A DNA stretch of 64,000 nt from Shinisaurus crocodilurus (GCA_021292165.1 CM037880.1:23338051-23402050), one strand, 5' to 3'. Counted from the first letter of the stretch, positions 10,903-21,774 are shown. The notes: generated by a model not told the origin, from the sequence alone. Translations and numbers: made by a program.

Positions 10903-11158
10903 TGATATATTTTTGTTGACTGATGGTATTATTCGAATTTATATACCGCTTTCCACAAAGGTATCAAAGTAGTGAACATAAAATATGATGGCATAAAAAC
11001 AACAATAAATATAACAATAAAAACAACATGATACAAATTAATCAGCAATAAAATGATACACTCTACTGCGTGCTACAAACCATGGCTGGCTGCCTGCTTC
11101 ACCCTTTGGGAAAGCCTGTGCAAAGAGATGAGTCTTAGATGTCTGAACGTCAGAACTG

Positions 11159-11186
11159 GTGTGTGTGTGTGTGTGTGTGTGTGTGT
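11159..11186. repeat. (TG)n microsatellite
   Basis: Fourteen uninterrupted TG units. Confidence 0.96.
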
Positions 11187-11360
11187 CTATTGTCAATTGT
11201 CAATTGGTAAATTGTTCCGGAGGTGGGTGCTGCAACACTAAATGCACTTCTGCAAGGGCTCCTGAGGCGAACCTCAGGAGCATGTGGCACCCTCAGAAAT
11301 GCTCCCTCTGATGATCGCAGAGATCGGGCAGGGACATAAGGGGTGAGGTGGTCTTTAAGG

Positions 11361-11558
11361 CAGTGGAGGCTGGTGACTCCAATGTCAGTAGGGCTGCATA
11401 TCCTTTCCAGGTTTTATTCTGAACTTTAAAGGCACTGTCCCTGGCATCAAACCCTACCCCCCTAATAGGTCCAGCACCATGGATAGCTCCCTAAAAGTTC
11501 GGCATAAAATCCGGAGTGGACACAACCCTGCTGACACTGGAGTCACCAGCCTCCACTG
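11361..11558. mobile_element. hAT-like element, CAGTGGAGGCTGGTGACTCC family
   Basis: CAGTGGAGGCTGGTGACTCC at the left is mirrored by GGAGTCACCAGCCTCCACTG at the right, a perfect 20-bp inverted repeat. The flanks CTTTAAGG and CTCTAAGA match at 6/8 and both are TA-centred. A sister copy is at 58.07 kb. The next hAT element begins within the right-hand duplication. Confidence 0.88.
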
Positions 11559-11566
11559 CTCTAAGA

Positions 11567-11686
11567 TAGTGTTCTCCAACCTTGGGTCCCCAGATGTTTT
11601 TGGCCTACAAATCCCAGCATGCTGGCTGGGGCATGCTGGGAGTTGTAGGCCAAAAACATCTGGGGACCCAAGGTTGGAGAACACTG
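11567..11686. mobile_element. Palindromic hAT MITE, TSD CTCTAAGA
   Basis: The left end is TAGTGTTCTCCAACC (first base C to T) and the right end GGTTGGAGAACACTG. CTCTAAGA is perfect on both sides (11559-11566, 11687-11694). The left copy is also the right-hand duplication of the preceding hAT element, so this copy landed in that element's TSD. Confidence 0.92.
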
Positions 11687-11876
11687 CTCTAAGATAACCT
11701 GGTCCCAAGTTGCTAAGAGTCCAGCTTGAAGTCAGAAGGAGGCCCCAGTTAGCAGCTTGGCTGCTGCATTCTGCGCCAGCCGCAGCCTCCAGACCGAGTC
11801 CAAAGGTAGCCCCCCACACAGAGCATGTTATAATAATCCAATCTTGAGGTTACCGATGCCTGTAGCACTGTACCTG

Positions 11877-11967
11877 TACAGGGTTGTTGTGAGGATGAAA
11901 TGAAGAGGAGGAAGACCATGTAAGCCGCCTTGGGCTCCTTGGAGGAAAGGTGGGATATAAATGTAGC
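11877..11967 (+). mobile_element. tRNA-derived SINE, 3' part only
   Basis: It starts at ACAGGGTTGTTGTGAGGATG and runs through CATGTAAGCCGCCTTGGGCT to GGGATATAAATG. The tRNA head is absent, as in a 5'-truncated retroposed copy. Confidence 0.8.
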
Positions 11968-12127
11968 AACAATAATGAAAATATTAATATATTGTAGCAC
12001 TGTGTGTGGTGGTGGAAGAGCATTCAGTATCCCAAGGAAATAATTCCTGGTGAGCTTATCTTGCAAACACGTGCCTGGAATTCCATAAGGAGAAAATCAG
12101 CTTTCTGGTACTGGCCCAATGGAAGTA

Positions 12128-12412
12128 CAGTAATACCTTGGATTGCAAGCGTAATTCGTTCCGGACACGTGCTTGTAATCCAAAGCACTTGTATATCAAA
12201 GCGAAATTCCCCAGAAAAAATTTGTACACATATTTTTTAATTTAAGCTGCAATAAAGAACGATAGTGTAAAAGTCTTCATTTTTCTTGACCGTACTACAG
12301 TACTTGTCTTGCAAGACGTCGCTCGTTTATCAAGTTAAAATTTATTTTAAAAAATTTGCTTGTCTTGCAAAACACTTGCAGACCAAGTTACTTGCAATCC
12401 AAGGTTTTACTG
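12128..12412. mobile_element. pogo/Tigger-like MITE, copy 2
   Basis: 285 bp. CAGTAATACCTTGGATTGCA at the left is mirrored by TTGCAATCCAAGGTTTTACTG at the right, with TA on each side (12126-12127, 12413-12414). It shares AATTCGTTCCGGACACGTGC with the copy at 2.1 kb. Confidence 0.88.
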
Positions 12413-12414
12413 TA

Positions 12415-12959
12415 TTCTAATCCCCCGTGACTGGGATCTCCAATCAATGCCATGCCTGTGGGCACCAAAGCACCCACAGACACCTTTCTTGGCACTCGCC
12501 AGGCTCCCTGCCCCTCCTGATCTTTTGTTTTATTTCTTAAGATTTTTTTAAAAACTGGTCACCTGGCATGCCGCAAAGCAAAGTGCTGTCCCCTAGCATT
12601 ATCTTTATTTGTGTTCCAAAGAGTGTTTTTGTGTTTTGGAGCTCAGCTGCCACCTCTGTCTTGTCCTTCGGCTCCTGGGCAGGTTACTCTTCTTTGAGTC
12701 TCACGAGTTTGTCTTCCGGGAGATGAGTGCTTTGTGACCCGCCATGCCCACCACGAAAGCCATTTATGACTGGGCAAGCTGCTCCCTAATGGCAGACATT
12801 TTGTGAAAGTGCCCATAACCCTCTCTCAAAGTTCCAAATGTTCCCACTGCCCCCAAAAGGTTGGGGAACCCTACTCATTTAGAATAGCACGAGGGAGAGC
12901 AGGGCTGAATGTGCTAGCTCCACCCCCTCCATTGCTGTCCCTGTGGCCCATGCTGACTC
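12415..12959. other. No gene recognised
   Basis: No repeat or convincing exon. The frame at 12803-13015 runs into the neighbouring SINE and is not taken as coding. Confidence 0.4.
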
Positions 12960-13206
12960 TAGTGTGGCGTAGTGGTGAGAGTGTAGGGCTGGGACTTGGG
13001 AGATCCGGGTTCTAGTCCCCGCTCGGCCATGAAACTCACGGGGTGACTTTGGGCCAGTTGCTGACTCTCAGCCTAACCTACCTCACAGGGTTGTTGTGAG
13101 GATAAAATGGAGAGGAGGAGGAGGATTATTGTGTAAGCCGCCTTGGGTTTCTTGCAGGAAAAAAGGCGGGGTATAAATATAATAAATAAATAAATAAATA
13201 AAATAA
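12960..13206 (+). mobile_element. tRNA-derived SINE, full length
   Basis: Head AGTGTGGCGTAGTGGTGAGA, B-box-like GGTTCTAGTCCCCGCTC, body through CCTCACAGGGTTGTTGTGAG, 3' part GTAAGCCGCCTTGGG and GGGGTATAAATAT, tail (AATA)n. The cleanest plus-strand copy in the window. Confidence 0.92.
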
Positions 13207-13500
13207 AAATAGGTTTTTGAGGGCCCTTGGGCAAAACACCCTGAATGGGCCCCCTCCCTTCTCATTGCCATTGTCACCAGCTGCTATTGCTCCTCATCCT
13301 CTTTCTCATCTTGCTTGCTTCTTGACAAAGAGCCAACGAGCAAGTAGGCAATAGTATCTGCTGCTCCTCCTCACTACCACCAATTCCTGGGCCAGAGTGA
13401 GAGGCCGGTGAATAAACAGGTTGCAATGGTGAAGGAGGAGAAGAAGGAGAAGGAGAAGGAGAAGAGCAAGTCCAGGGGGCGCTTTTCAGTGGGCTCCTGT
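13207..13500 (+). repeat. Dispersed repeat (AAATAGGTTTTTGAGGGCCC family), copy 1
   Basis: AATAGGTTTTTGAGGGCCCT followed by TGGGCAAAA is repeated at 15.14 kb, so this is a dispersed element of unknown class abutting the SINE tail. A purine-rich GAGAAGGA tract lies at about 13430-13466. Confidence 0.5.
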
Positions 13501-14629
13501 GGGGATGTGGGCCCTTGGCAGGTGCCCATCTATGCCTATCTTTGACGTTGGAGAGCGAACGTCCGTAGCAAGGACACTAATCTACTTGTGCAGGCTTCCT
13601 GTGCAATTTAGAAACATTGTGCAAGAAGCCAACACGAGTACAGCAGGCTTTCTGCTGCAGACACTCGCCCTCCAACCTGTGAAGGGTGACAGGCTCAGCA
13701 ATAGAAGGGGCAAAGCTTGCGTTCTTGTGATGGGGACAGAGCTAGCACTCTTGTCCCTGCTCTCCCTTCAATTCTAATTATGTGGGGGATGAGAACGCCC
13801 AAATAGGGCTACAGTTTTGCAGGAAGGAGAGATGAGGGGGTCTCATTACATGCATTTGAGCGTAAAATCTCGTCACACACCCTTCCGCTCTTCTTCGCAG
13901 AAGTCCCTGAGGAGAAAGGAGTGTTTCAGGCTGTTATGAGGAAAATTCCCCCAGTGTAAAAAGCAAGGCAGTGAGTGGGTAGGAAAAGCATGTGTGCAAG
14001 AGAAACGGGAAAAATGTACCTCTTGGCAAGTCTGGGCTGCATGATCACTGTAGTCTTTGGCTACACCATAACCTAGAAGAGTTGCCATGGGAACCATTGC
14101 AAAAAGATTAAATATATCAAGGGGCCTTGATTGTGAGAAATGGGTGGAAATAAGAGAATTCAATTAACATAGAAATGGTGTTTTTTGTTTTGCTCCCCAA
14201 GCCACGGTAGGAACCTTTAGATTCACAAACATCTAATTAAGAGGAGAAGTTGTAGTGAGTGTCTGTGAGGCCTATTCAGGGGAGCGTGATTGCTCTATAA
14301 TTGAAGCAAAATAAATAGTGCTTTATTTTTCCAAATGGAAATTAAATGGCTCACTTTCCTTTGTGTTTCACGTTCCCCTTGAACCTTCTTCTGTATTTTG
14401 CTGGTTGGAGGCCAGGCGGTTGCATTGACCTTCAAGAGGAATTCACAGGTGCAATGGCTGTCAGCCATGAGATAGCCAACTGGCTTTCATGTAGCTTAGA
14501 GTGAGAAGAACCATTGAACTCCCAATTCACATATCGGTGCAGATATCTGCAAAGGCTGAGTGCCGCAAACAGGTGGCAATCCATGGGGAGAAAGTCCAGG
14601 TAGCTTTTGATTATTTCTGATGCAGGTAG
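13501..14629. other. No gene recognised
   Basis: About 1.1 kb without recognisable repeats. The AT-rich segment 14210-14370 looks low in repeat content and would be a reasonable place to test for sequence conservation. Confidence 0.4.
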
Positions 14630-15059
14630 CAGGGTGGCCCATGTGTCCTCTTTTACAAAGGGCAGTCTGCTATTTGAAGGGCTGCCAGAGGGCCGTCCTC
14701 TACTTTGAAGGCACCCTCTGTTTGAAGGGCTGCCCATTTAAAGATAAAGATAAAAGTTAAAAGATCACGATGAAGACTAAAGATAAAGAACCATCGGAAG
14801 AGAGAGCAGGGGCCTTGAAGTTGTCCATCAGCAGCACCTGTACAGCAGAGTGAGCAAGGCACATGGCATGGGTCAACTGGTCACAGTCTTCTACACTATG
14901 GTCAGATAGACTGTATTTCTATTTAATATATAATCATTATTTCTAATTTTGCATCAGACCTCTAAATTAGCATATGCCAATTGTATGCAAATTGATGTCC
15001 CCCCTTTTTGGGGGTGATGCATGTCCTCTTTTTTGGTGATTTGTAAGTGGCAAACCCTG
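14630..15059 (-). mobile_element. GTCCTCT-family hAT-like element, complete, empty target
   Basis: It begins CAGGGTGGCCCATGTGTCCT and ends GTAAGTGGCAAACCCTG, inverted relative to the 6.0-kb copy. At 14716-14723 it has CTCTGTTT, the uninterrupted counterpart of the site where two sister copies carry nested MITEs. Flanking octamers match only 5/8. Confidence 0.75.
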
Positions 15060-15137
15060 GCTGAGAGGCACCACCAAGGCTGGTTGCTGGGCCTTTCAAA
15101 CCTGGGGTAATGCACATGTTTTTACTGTGGAGCTGTC

Positions 15138-15225
15138 ATAAAAATAGGTTTTTGAGGGCCCTTGGGCAAAAGTCTGGGGGCCCACTAAGCAGAATGAGCA
15201 AGAGGGTACCCCAACGTATCAGGGC
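15138..15225 (+). repeat. Dispersed repeat (AAATAGGTTTTTGAGGGCCC family), copy 2
   Basis: Near-identical start to the repeat at 13.2 kb, breaking off within about 90 bp. Confidence 0.5.
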
Positions 15226-15291
15226 TACACATTACCATTGCAAGAGAACCCCCCCCCAAGACCATTAGATCCAGAGTCTAAAATTACTTAA

Positions 15292-15754
15292 TGGCGCCAT
15301 CCAGTGTGGCTGCATGTAACCCTCTTAACTTGGAGGATTTGGGGCATCCAGTTGAGTGCAGGAGGAGTGGCAGAGTCAAGGATTGCCCCCGTGCTTCCAC
15401 CGCCCTGCAAAAGACATGGACGGCCGATTTTGGCTCTCTATGTCTCTTGCCCTTGGTCGTGAGGAGGAGGGGCTGAAGCCCTGCTGGGATATGTCGTATC
15501 TCGGCGGAGCCTCACTCCTCCCCTCCCCTTCCCCTCCCTGCACCCCCCCCCAGCACTGGCTCCGAAGTTGCACTTGTGACTTCGCACCCTCAGCCGATGC
15601 GGAAAGAACCGTGCTGGCTGCAAGGGTGAAAGGAGGGCGCCCCACAGTCAGAGTCCCAGCTCCGACCTCGGAACGCATTTCCAAGGTCGGAGCTGGGACT
15701 CTGACCTATCCTATGGCCATCTAAACAGCATCCAGTGGCCATAGGATTGCACCC
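15292..15754 (+). mobile_element. PIF/Harbinger-like element, TAA-flanked
   Basis: TAA precedes (15289-15291) and follows (15755-15757). The right end is GGCCATAGGATTGCACCC. The diagnostic interior ACGGCCGATTTTGGCTC and the CCTCCCC-rich middle match the 1.6-, 51.4- and 61.4-kb copies. An inner inverted pair (GGTCGGAGCTGGGACTCTGAC) lies near 15650-15705. Confidence 0.65.
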
Positions 15755-15778
15755 TAACTGTGTTTGTATTCTCTAAAG

Positions 15779-15913
15779 CAGTGTTCTCCAACCTTGGGTC
15801 CCCAGATGTTTTTGGCCTACAACTCCCAGCATGCCCCAGTTAGCGTAGCTGGCTAGGGCATGCTGGGAGTTGTAGGCCCAAAACATTTGGGGACCCAAGG
15901 TTGGAGAACACTG
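15779..15913. mobile_element. Palindromic hAT MITE, TSD CTCTAAAG
   Basis: Arms CAGTGTTCTCCAACCTTGGG and its complement; perfect TA-centred duplication CTCTAAAG (15771-15778, 15914-15921). The inner core CTACAACTCCCAGCATGCC occurs in both arms. Confidence 0.94.
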
Positions 15914-16362
15914 CTCTAAAGGTTTGTCCTGAGCACAGGAGAAGTTAACAAATGATCATAACTCTTGTCAACTATGATAAAGGGGCTAGCTCTGGTTCTC
16001 CTTATGTGTTAAATATCAAACCATATTGGATCTCCACTGAAGGGTTCTATGGTGATTTGTTCTGGCCTGTGGGGCTTGGGTAAAAGAAAAGGGCCTAGGG
16101 CTCTTACTAGGGCTGAGCATAGTCATCTTCAGGGTTAATGGGTTAGCAAACTCCATTCTGTAGAAGTAATGGCTTATGGGTGGCTCTGGGCAAATGTTCT
16201 GTCTGAAGCTCCTCCTAATGTGATCCAATTATCAACCTGAAGATGACAGCCGACCCCGCTCCTTGCTGCCTCAACAAATTCTGAGCTAATTTCAAGCATG
16301 TTGACTGAGCCGACCCACAGCAAACCTGTCCAACCAGATCCAGGTTCTTTTATTACTTAGTT

Positions 16363-16491
16363 CAGGGGTAGGCAGAAGGTAGATCTCCAGATGTTTTCTG
16401 CTTCAGCTTCCATAAGTCCCTGCCAGCATGGTCAGGAATGCTGGGACATAAAGTCCAAAACATCTGGAAATCTACCTTCTGCCCACCCCTG
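16363..16491. mobile_element. Palindromic hAT MITE, TSD ACTTAGTT/ACTTAGTA
   Basis: CAGGGGTAGGCAGAAGGTAG is mirrored by CTACCTTCTGCCCACCCCTG. The flanking octamers agree at 7/8 and are TA-centred. Same subfamily as the 3.6-kb copy. Confidence 0.9.
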
Positions 16492-16499
16492 ACTTAGTA

Positions 16500-17600
16500 A
16501 TTTCATTAATTAATTTAATAAAATAATTTAATACATTTCCAGCAGAGTTGACAATGAATGAATAAGAACCAGTTAATAATACAATAATAAAATAGTATCA
16601 CACAGGCGGATTGACTGGCTAGTTTATAGGCCCATGTTACCATATCCTCTGATGCTTACATTGCTTGGTGTTCTGGCAATAGTTAATATAACATTCTCAG
16701 TATTATGCATCCTGGAAAAGAAATAAACAAAATGCAATGAATTCATTAAAAAATGCTTTTTTGCCTTTTGATTTAGAAAGTTGAGAGAAACATATGGAAA
16801 TGAGGGGAAAAATACTTCCAGCTCTTGTAATTATTCAAGGTCATATTTCAATGTGAATCCACACAAAGAATATCCAGTGCTGGAAGTTTTTGTTTCCATC
16901 ACATTTTTTTTCTCCCTGCACTGTTGTACTGCTCACTTTATTATAGCTGTCACAGTCTGTTCTGCATCCAGTATGATTTGGATCCCCAAAGATTCCCCCA
17001 CACACACACACATAGCAAACATCCTGAAATAGCGACCTGCTTCCACAACAGGAAATGTATTTCTTAAACAGTACAATATCTGCTCATTTTAAATTGTCGC
17101 ATTTCCAGGAAGATTCTGACATCAAGTAATGTTTGCCTAACATTTGCTCTCATCTCATGTAACTTCAGACCATGTCAAGCCTATGATTGTGTGTTCATTC
17201 TGAATAGCAACCAACCATTTCTTCATCTTCTAATCAATACACACTAAATAATAAGTAACAGCAAACAACATCAAATCAGACAAATATCAAAAGGTCACTG
17301 CCCATCATTCGTTTTCCAACTGCCAGCAACTTGGCAGGACTCAATTTAATCAACGATTGTTCTAATATTTTAACCCTTGATAGGATCTTACTAAGCCCAC
17401 TGATAAAGGTTTCAGCCATTTAGATTTTAATGTGTTAGTTGATTAATTAACACATTGAAATAAAGATTGAGTACCAACACAGACAATAGTTTTGTTTGCT
17501 GTTTCCTCTTGATTGCAGCATCTATTGATTGAGAGCTTTTCAACTTAATTATAGAAGATGGACAAAATAACTCATCATTTGTACAAAGTATACCTTAAAC
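16500..17600. other. No gene recognised; low-repeat AT-rich stretch
   Basis: About 1.1 kb with almost no recognisable repeats apart from a short (CA)n at about 17000-17012. TGTGTTA...TAACACA (17429-17452) is an imperfect palindrome around TTGATTAATTA, a homeodomain-like sequence. Candidate conserved non-coding DNA, unproven. Confidence 0.4.
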
Positions 17601-17601
17601 A

Positions 17602-17698
17602 CAATGGGTTGGATCCAGAGTTAGTTATACTTCAAGTAGGCCTATTGAAATCCACGGGACTTAAGTTAGTCATGACTAAGTCTGGATCCAACCCAATG
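17602..17698. repeat. Short inverted repeat (GGTTGGATCCAGA family)
   Basis: GGGTTGGATCCAGAGTTAG is mirrored by TAAGTCTGGATCCAACCC around about 55 bp. The same words recur near 17.93 and 45.4-45.56 kb. Confidence 0.65.
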
Positions 17699-17714
17699 CA
17701 TATATCCTACCCTT

Positions 17715-17940
17715 CAGTTTACAAAAACTCCAGGGTGGCTCACATAAAAACTTAAATCTCATTTATTTCAATGGGTTTACTCGAAGTACAGCTAAGTCTG
17801 CACCCAAACCAACTGTCTCATCCAGAGATTTCCTATGAGTGTGTGAGATCAGTTTACAAAACATCCAGGGTGCCTCACATACAAACTTAAGTCCCATTTA
17901 TTTCAGTGGGTCTACTGGAAGTATGACTAAGTCTGGATCC
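17715..17940. repeat. Two-copy tandem repeat, about 135-bp period, split by CR1
   Basis: CAGTTTACAAAA, CCAGGGTG and CTCACAT followed by CAAACTTAAGTCCCATTTAT recur at a 135-bp offset (17715 and 17850). The second unit is interrupted by CR1 and resumes at 18417 with CAACCCAATTGTCCCATTTC. Confidence 0.75.
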
Positions 17941-18416
17941 AGACAAACTGGAGAGGGTTCAGAGGAGGGCAACAAAGATGATAAAGGGATTGGAAACAAG
18001 GCCCTATGAGGAGAGACTGATAGAACAGGGCATGTTTAGCCTTCAGAAGAGGAGACTGAGGGGAGATATGATCGCACTCTTCCAGTACTTAAAGGGTTGT
18101 CACACAGAGGAGGGCCAGGATCTCTTCTCGATCATCCCAGTTTGCAGGACACCGAATAATGGCCTCAAGTTACAGGAACCCAGATTCCACCTAAACATCA
18201 GAAAAAAATTCCTGACTGTCAGAGCAATAAGACAATGGAACCAACTACCTAGGGAGGTGGTGGGCTCTCCCACTCTGGAGGCATTCAAGGTGCAGCTGGA
18301 AAGCCATCTGTCAGGGATGATCATGCTTTGACCTGGATTCCTGCATTGAGCAGGGGGTTGGACTCGATGGCCTTGTAGGCCCCTTCCAATTCTACTTTTC
18401 TATGATTCTATGATTC
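17941..18416 (+). mobile_element. CR1 LINE, 5'-truncated, with intact ORF2 C-terminus
   Basis: A 476-bp copy: the end of ORF2, then 3' UTR (GGGGGTTGGACTCGATGGCC), then terminal CTATGATTCTATGATTC octamers. CR1 retroposes by target-primed reverse transcription, usually leaving 5'-truncated copies with little or no target duplication, which fits. It split an older tandem repeat. Confidence 0.95.
17942..18331 (+). pseudogene. CR1 ORF2 (reverse transcriptase) C-terminal fragment
   Basis: 130 codons stay open from DKLERVQRRATKMIKG to a stop at 18329-18331. Motifs of the family are clear: YEERL, LFSLQKRRLRGD, LFQYLKG, FHLNIRKKFLTVR, QWNQLPREVV. This is the extreme C-terminus downstream of the polymerase core. 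The endonuclease and catalytic domains are missing, so it is non-functional. The intact frame suggests a fairly young insertion. Confidence 0.93.
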
Positions 18417-18487
18417 CAACCCAATTGTCCCATTTCCTGTGACTGTCTGAGATCCAGTGTATGCATAGCTGGCCAGACTATGACTTG

Positions 18488-18715
18488 GTTCAGACAACAC
18501 AATAACCCACACTCAAGGATTGAGCATGGGTTGAGTGTGGTTTTTTGTTGAACCGTGGGTTGTTGAAATGTGGGTTATCATGTCTGAACCCAGCCGCACT
18601 AACAACCCATGGTTTGTTGTTAGGTTGTGAATTGTGGGTTGTTCATGGTTAACAAGCCATGGTTTGCTAGCATGGCTGGGTTCAGACAACATGATAACCC
18701 ACATTTCAACAACAA
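18488..18715. repeat. Inverted repeat, GGTTCAGACAACAC family
   Basis: GGTTCAGACAACACAATAAC on the left is mirrored by GTTATCATGTCTGAACCC at 18574-18592. A third arm (GGGTTCAGACAACATGATAA) follows at about 18680. Related copies: 41.34-41.54 and 46.37-46.45 kb. Class not determined. Confidence 0.6.
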
Positions 18716-18720
18716 TCTTA

Positions 18721-19091
18721 GGGGTGGGCGATCCACCTAATATTAGACTCATGGTGTGCGAGCCGCACTGAATGTGAGTGCCAGCTGAGGCGTCACCGGA
18801 TTTCCGGGTCCCTGGTGCTACATTGTTTATGTAGAAAATAGCATAAAATATATTAAAAATTGCGATATTTATACAAATTATGCAAATCATGGCCGTTTTT
18901 AATGTTTTTAATGTATCTTATGCCATTTTCTACATAAACAACATAGCACCGGAAACCGGAAGTCACTTCCCTGGCTCAGCTTGCGAGAACGCGAATTGAG
19001 CCAGGGAAAAGGTAGGGCAAGTGGAGCTCAGGGACTGAGCCCGATAAGTTCACTGGACTTCCACCCCCAAATTGAGCTTCGCGCACATCCC
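18721..19091. mobile_element. TA-flanked element, possibly GGGATGT family (371 bp)
   Basis: Flanked by TA (18719-18720, 19092-19093) with right end GCGCGCACATCCC. The interior holds an inverted pair, GTGCTA(C)ATTGTTTATGTAG and CTACATAAACAACATAGCAC. Left-terminal similarity is weak, so the boundary is tentative. Confidence 0.45.
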
Positions 19092-19093
19092 TA

Positions 19094-20045
19094 GGCCTAC
19101 CGGCATTAGTAGCTAACACTATAGGGCAGTATGAATTAAAGTAAGAATAAAGAAGACACTAGATTAAATTTAAACGGGGCGCCTGGATTGAATAGGGCCA
19201 GACATGGCGCCAAAGGCCACACCCAGGAGGAGAAAACGCCAGGCCACGAGGCCCACTCGAGCCAGCACTAGCCTGCGCAGGAACCCAAAATAAAAAAGTG
19301 GGAGGGGCACCCCTAACAGTGGGCAGAGCCCCACACCAACACAAGCTGGGCAGGTCACGCAGACAGTGACCAACTGTCCCCACAGGGGGGGGCACCACCC
19401 ACAGGCACCAACGCCAGTGCGCAAACATGGCCGATACCGCGCCGTGCCAGGCAACCCCTCAATTAAGGCCTATTCCTGATCTACTCTGACTGGCAGTCAT
19501 TCTCCATGGTCTCAGGCAGATGTTTTTCATACAACCTTGTACCCAACGCTTTTAACTGGCAATGCCAGGCATTATTGTCCTTTCCCCAAACATGGGAGTT
19601 CAATGACTGGCTCAGACCACATTTATTTCTTTGTCAAAAAGCATCCCAGTGGGTGAGCAGGATTTGTCGTGCCTTTGTGCCCTTCAGTGACCATCTTCCA
19701 AATGTCACCTCACTGTTAATATTTTTTTTAAAAAAAAACTTCTGCAACTAGGAGCCCTGTGTGAAGCTGCAGCAATCGGAGTGGCCTTTGGTCCCCGCCC
19801 GTCCCTGTTTTTATCTGATGCTTATGATAGCCCCATGCAATATCAGACAAGGGAAAAAAAATGACCTCTCTCAGCACTGCAGCCACTCAGCAGGAGAGAG
19901 AAAACCTAATCAGATGGCTCAGAAGTATAGCCCCTTGGGGCCCAATTTGGAGGTGATAACCCTAACAGCAAAACGTCTGCTCTGACCTTCACATATGTGT
20001 ATTGCTTGACTTGGGGGGGGGGATGGTTAAGAATCACCACAAGGG
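19094..20045. other. No gene recognised; GC-rich patch 19.17-19.48 kb
   Basis: About 19170-19480 is much richer in GC than its flanks, with CCTGCGCAGG and several CCACACCCAGG-like words. Minus-strand frames of about 90 codons cover it but resemble no family I recognise. The remainder is unassigned. Confidence 0.4.
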
Positions 20046-20046
20046 C

Positions 20047-20096
20047 AGTGTGTGTGTGTGTGTGCGTGCGTGCGTGCGTGTGTGCGTGTGTGCGTG
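20047..20096. repeat. (TG)n/(TGCG)n microsatellite
   Basis: TG units grading into TGCG units and back. Confidence 0.93.
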
Positions 20097-20720
20097 GAAG
20101 GGTGGCTGTGCTGAAAGACAAATGTGCTGTAGAACATCATCCTCCATCTCTCACGGATGTTTCTGTGTCTTCATATCACATTTCCACCCTAGCAAAAGGC
20201 TGAAGGACATACAAATGTATTCTCCTAACTAACACGTCTCTTGAAAAGTAAAAAGGACTCCAGGAAAGCAATTCAAGTTTCCAGAATGCCTAGACAGGAA
20301 AATGCATGAAGGCTTTCGGAAGAAAAGAGTCTGTTAAAGGGATGCACTTAATGTGAATCACATTATTAAAAAGAAGCTCAAATGACACCCCCACCCACCC
20401 CTATAAGAGGATTTAATCATCTTCTAGGATCTCAGCCGCCTAAACAGAGTATTAGACCTTGACTATCTGGTTTCCTTACCTCTTACCTGTCTCTTTGTAG
20501 TAGTTTATCTGCATTAGAGATGAAACAGAAGAGTCCTTTTTGCCATTCACTTTAATTAATCTACAGCTCTTAGAGTCTGACAAATGAAAAGCATCCCTCA
20601 TTTAATCTGAGAGGACTGAGGTGCGATTTCCCCTTCCAAGTGGGCTGTTGCCAGCATCTGACTCCTATCCATTATTCTCTTCTGACTCCTATCCATTATT
20701 CGGAGTATCACTGCTTAAAA
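20097..20720. other. No gene recognised; possible conserved non-coding DNA
   Basis: Repeat-poor. Around 20540-20620 the sequence is AT-rich and low in repeats. A 17-nt word (CTGACTCCTATCCATTA) is tandemly repeated at about 20659-20700. Confidence 0.4.
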
Positions 20721-21047
20721 TAGGGTGGTCATTTGTGAATTGCCAAAAAAGAGGACATCATTTTACATAAAATGTGCATATGCTAACTTATATGTACAGA
20801 TGCCCATTTAGAAATTATAATTATAATTTAAATAGAAATACAGTACATCCCACCATCTTGTGGAAGACTGTGGCCAGGTGACCGCGGGCCTTGCTCAGTC
20901 TGCTGTCCAGGTGCTGTTGATGGGAAACTTCAAGGCCCAGCTCTTCCTTCTGAGGGTTCTTTATACTGGACCTGGACTGGACAGCCCATCAAATAGAGGA
21001 TTGTCCTCTGTAAAAAAGAAAAGAAAAAAGGACACATATCCATCCTA
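20721..21047 (+). mobile_element. GTCCTCT-family hAT-like element, TSD GCTTAAAA/ACTTAAAA
   Basis: It starts TAGGGTGGTCATTTGTGAA and ends ACACATATCCATCCTA. The flanking octamers match 7/8 and are TA-centred. AAATAGAG at 20991-20998 is the uninterrupted form of the site that carries nested MITEs in the copies at 6.0 and 31.3 kb. Confidence 0.8.
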
Positions 21048-21055
21048 ACTTAAAA

Positions 21056-21774
21056 ATAATTTTGAAATACAAGACTGTACCTGAAAGGCCTGGCCTTTCT
21101 GGGGAAACAAGGCTGGAAGCTTCAGCAGGATATGATTGCATTCCTTCCCAGCAGGTAGGACTGGATGAGGTAAAAAGGGTGGATTCACAACCAGAACCAG
21201 TCCACCTGGCCAGAATGGAGCATTGTTATGCCCACATGATTTCTAATGGTCATATAGAAGTTACATTTTCACAGGCCCAACCAAGCAAGATGACTAAAAC
21301 ATGTCATGGAACAGGATCTCCATAAAGCACATGTGGGCAACTTGCGTCCCTCAGGCCATGTGCATTCCTCGGAGGCCTTCCGTGTGGTCCACCATGGGTG
21401 CTCAAGCTACTGTTGCCTCTGCGGCTGAATTCCCGCCACTGAATTTTGCTGCCATTGTGGTAGAGAGGATGGCATGCAGGGAAAATAATCCTGCGCAATG
21501 GCTTCCCCCATTTTAATTGTGCTCCCACCTGGCCACTGCACAACTGTTTGGCATGCTGGCGGGAGTGCCGTTTATATTAGGAAGATGGTGCACAGGAAGC
21601 CTCATTTCTACACATTGTCCTTCCCATTGAACTCATGTGCCTCCCACCCTGCCCAGCTGACTGGCACTGGGTTGAGAGGTAAGATGTCACAGTGCACAAG
21701 GAGAGGAGATTTAAACCTCCCATCCCCACATGCTGAGATGGGGGAAAGAGCGTGTCAATAAGTGTCCCTTTCTC
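21056..21774. other. No gene recognised
   Basis: A TGTGGGCAACTTGCGTCCCTC phrase at about 21330 hints at a decayed hAT end. Nothing else is assignable. Confidence 0.35.

Larger units (their letters stand above)
10915..11876 (-). mobile_element. L2-like LINE remnant, split by two hAT elements
   Basis: On the minus strand at about 11870-11700 the frame reads SRLDYYNMLCVG and later AQNAAAKLL-like residues (with frame breaks), resembling the L2 ORF2 region LDYCNSLLxGLP...VQNAAARLL. Toward 10915 the copy ends in ATATAAATTCGAATAATACC-type 3' sequence. Two hAT elements (11361-11686) and a TG array interrupt it. Confidence 0.6.
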
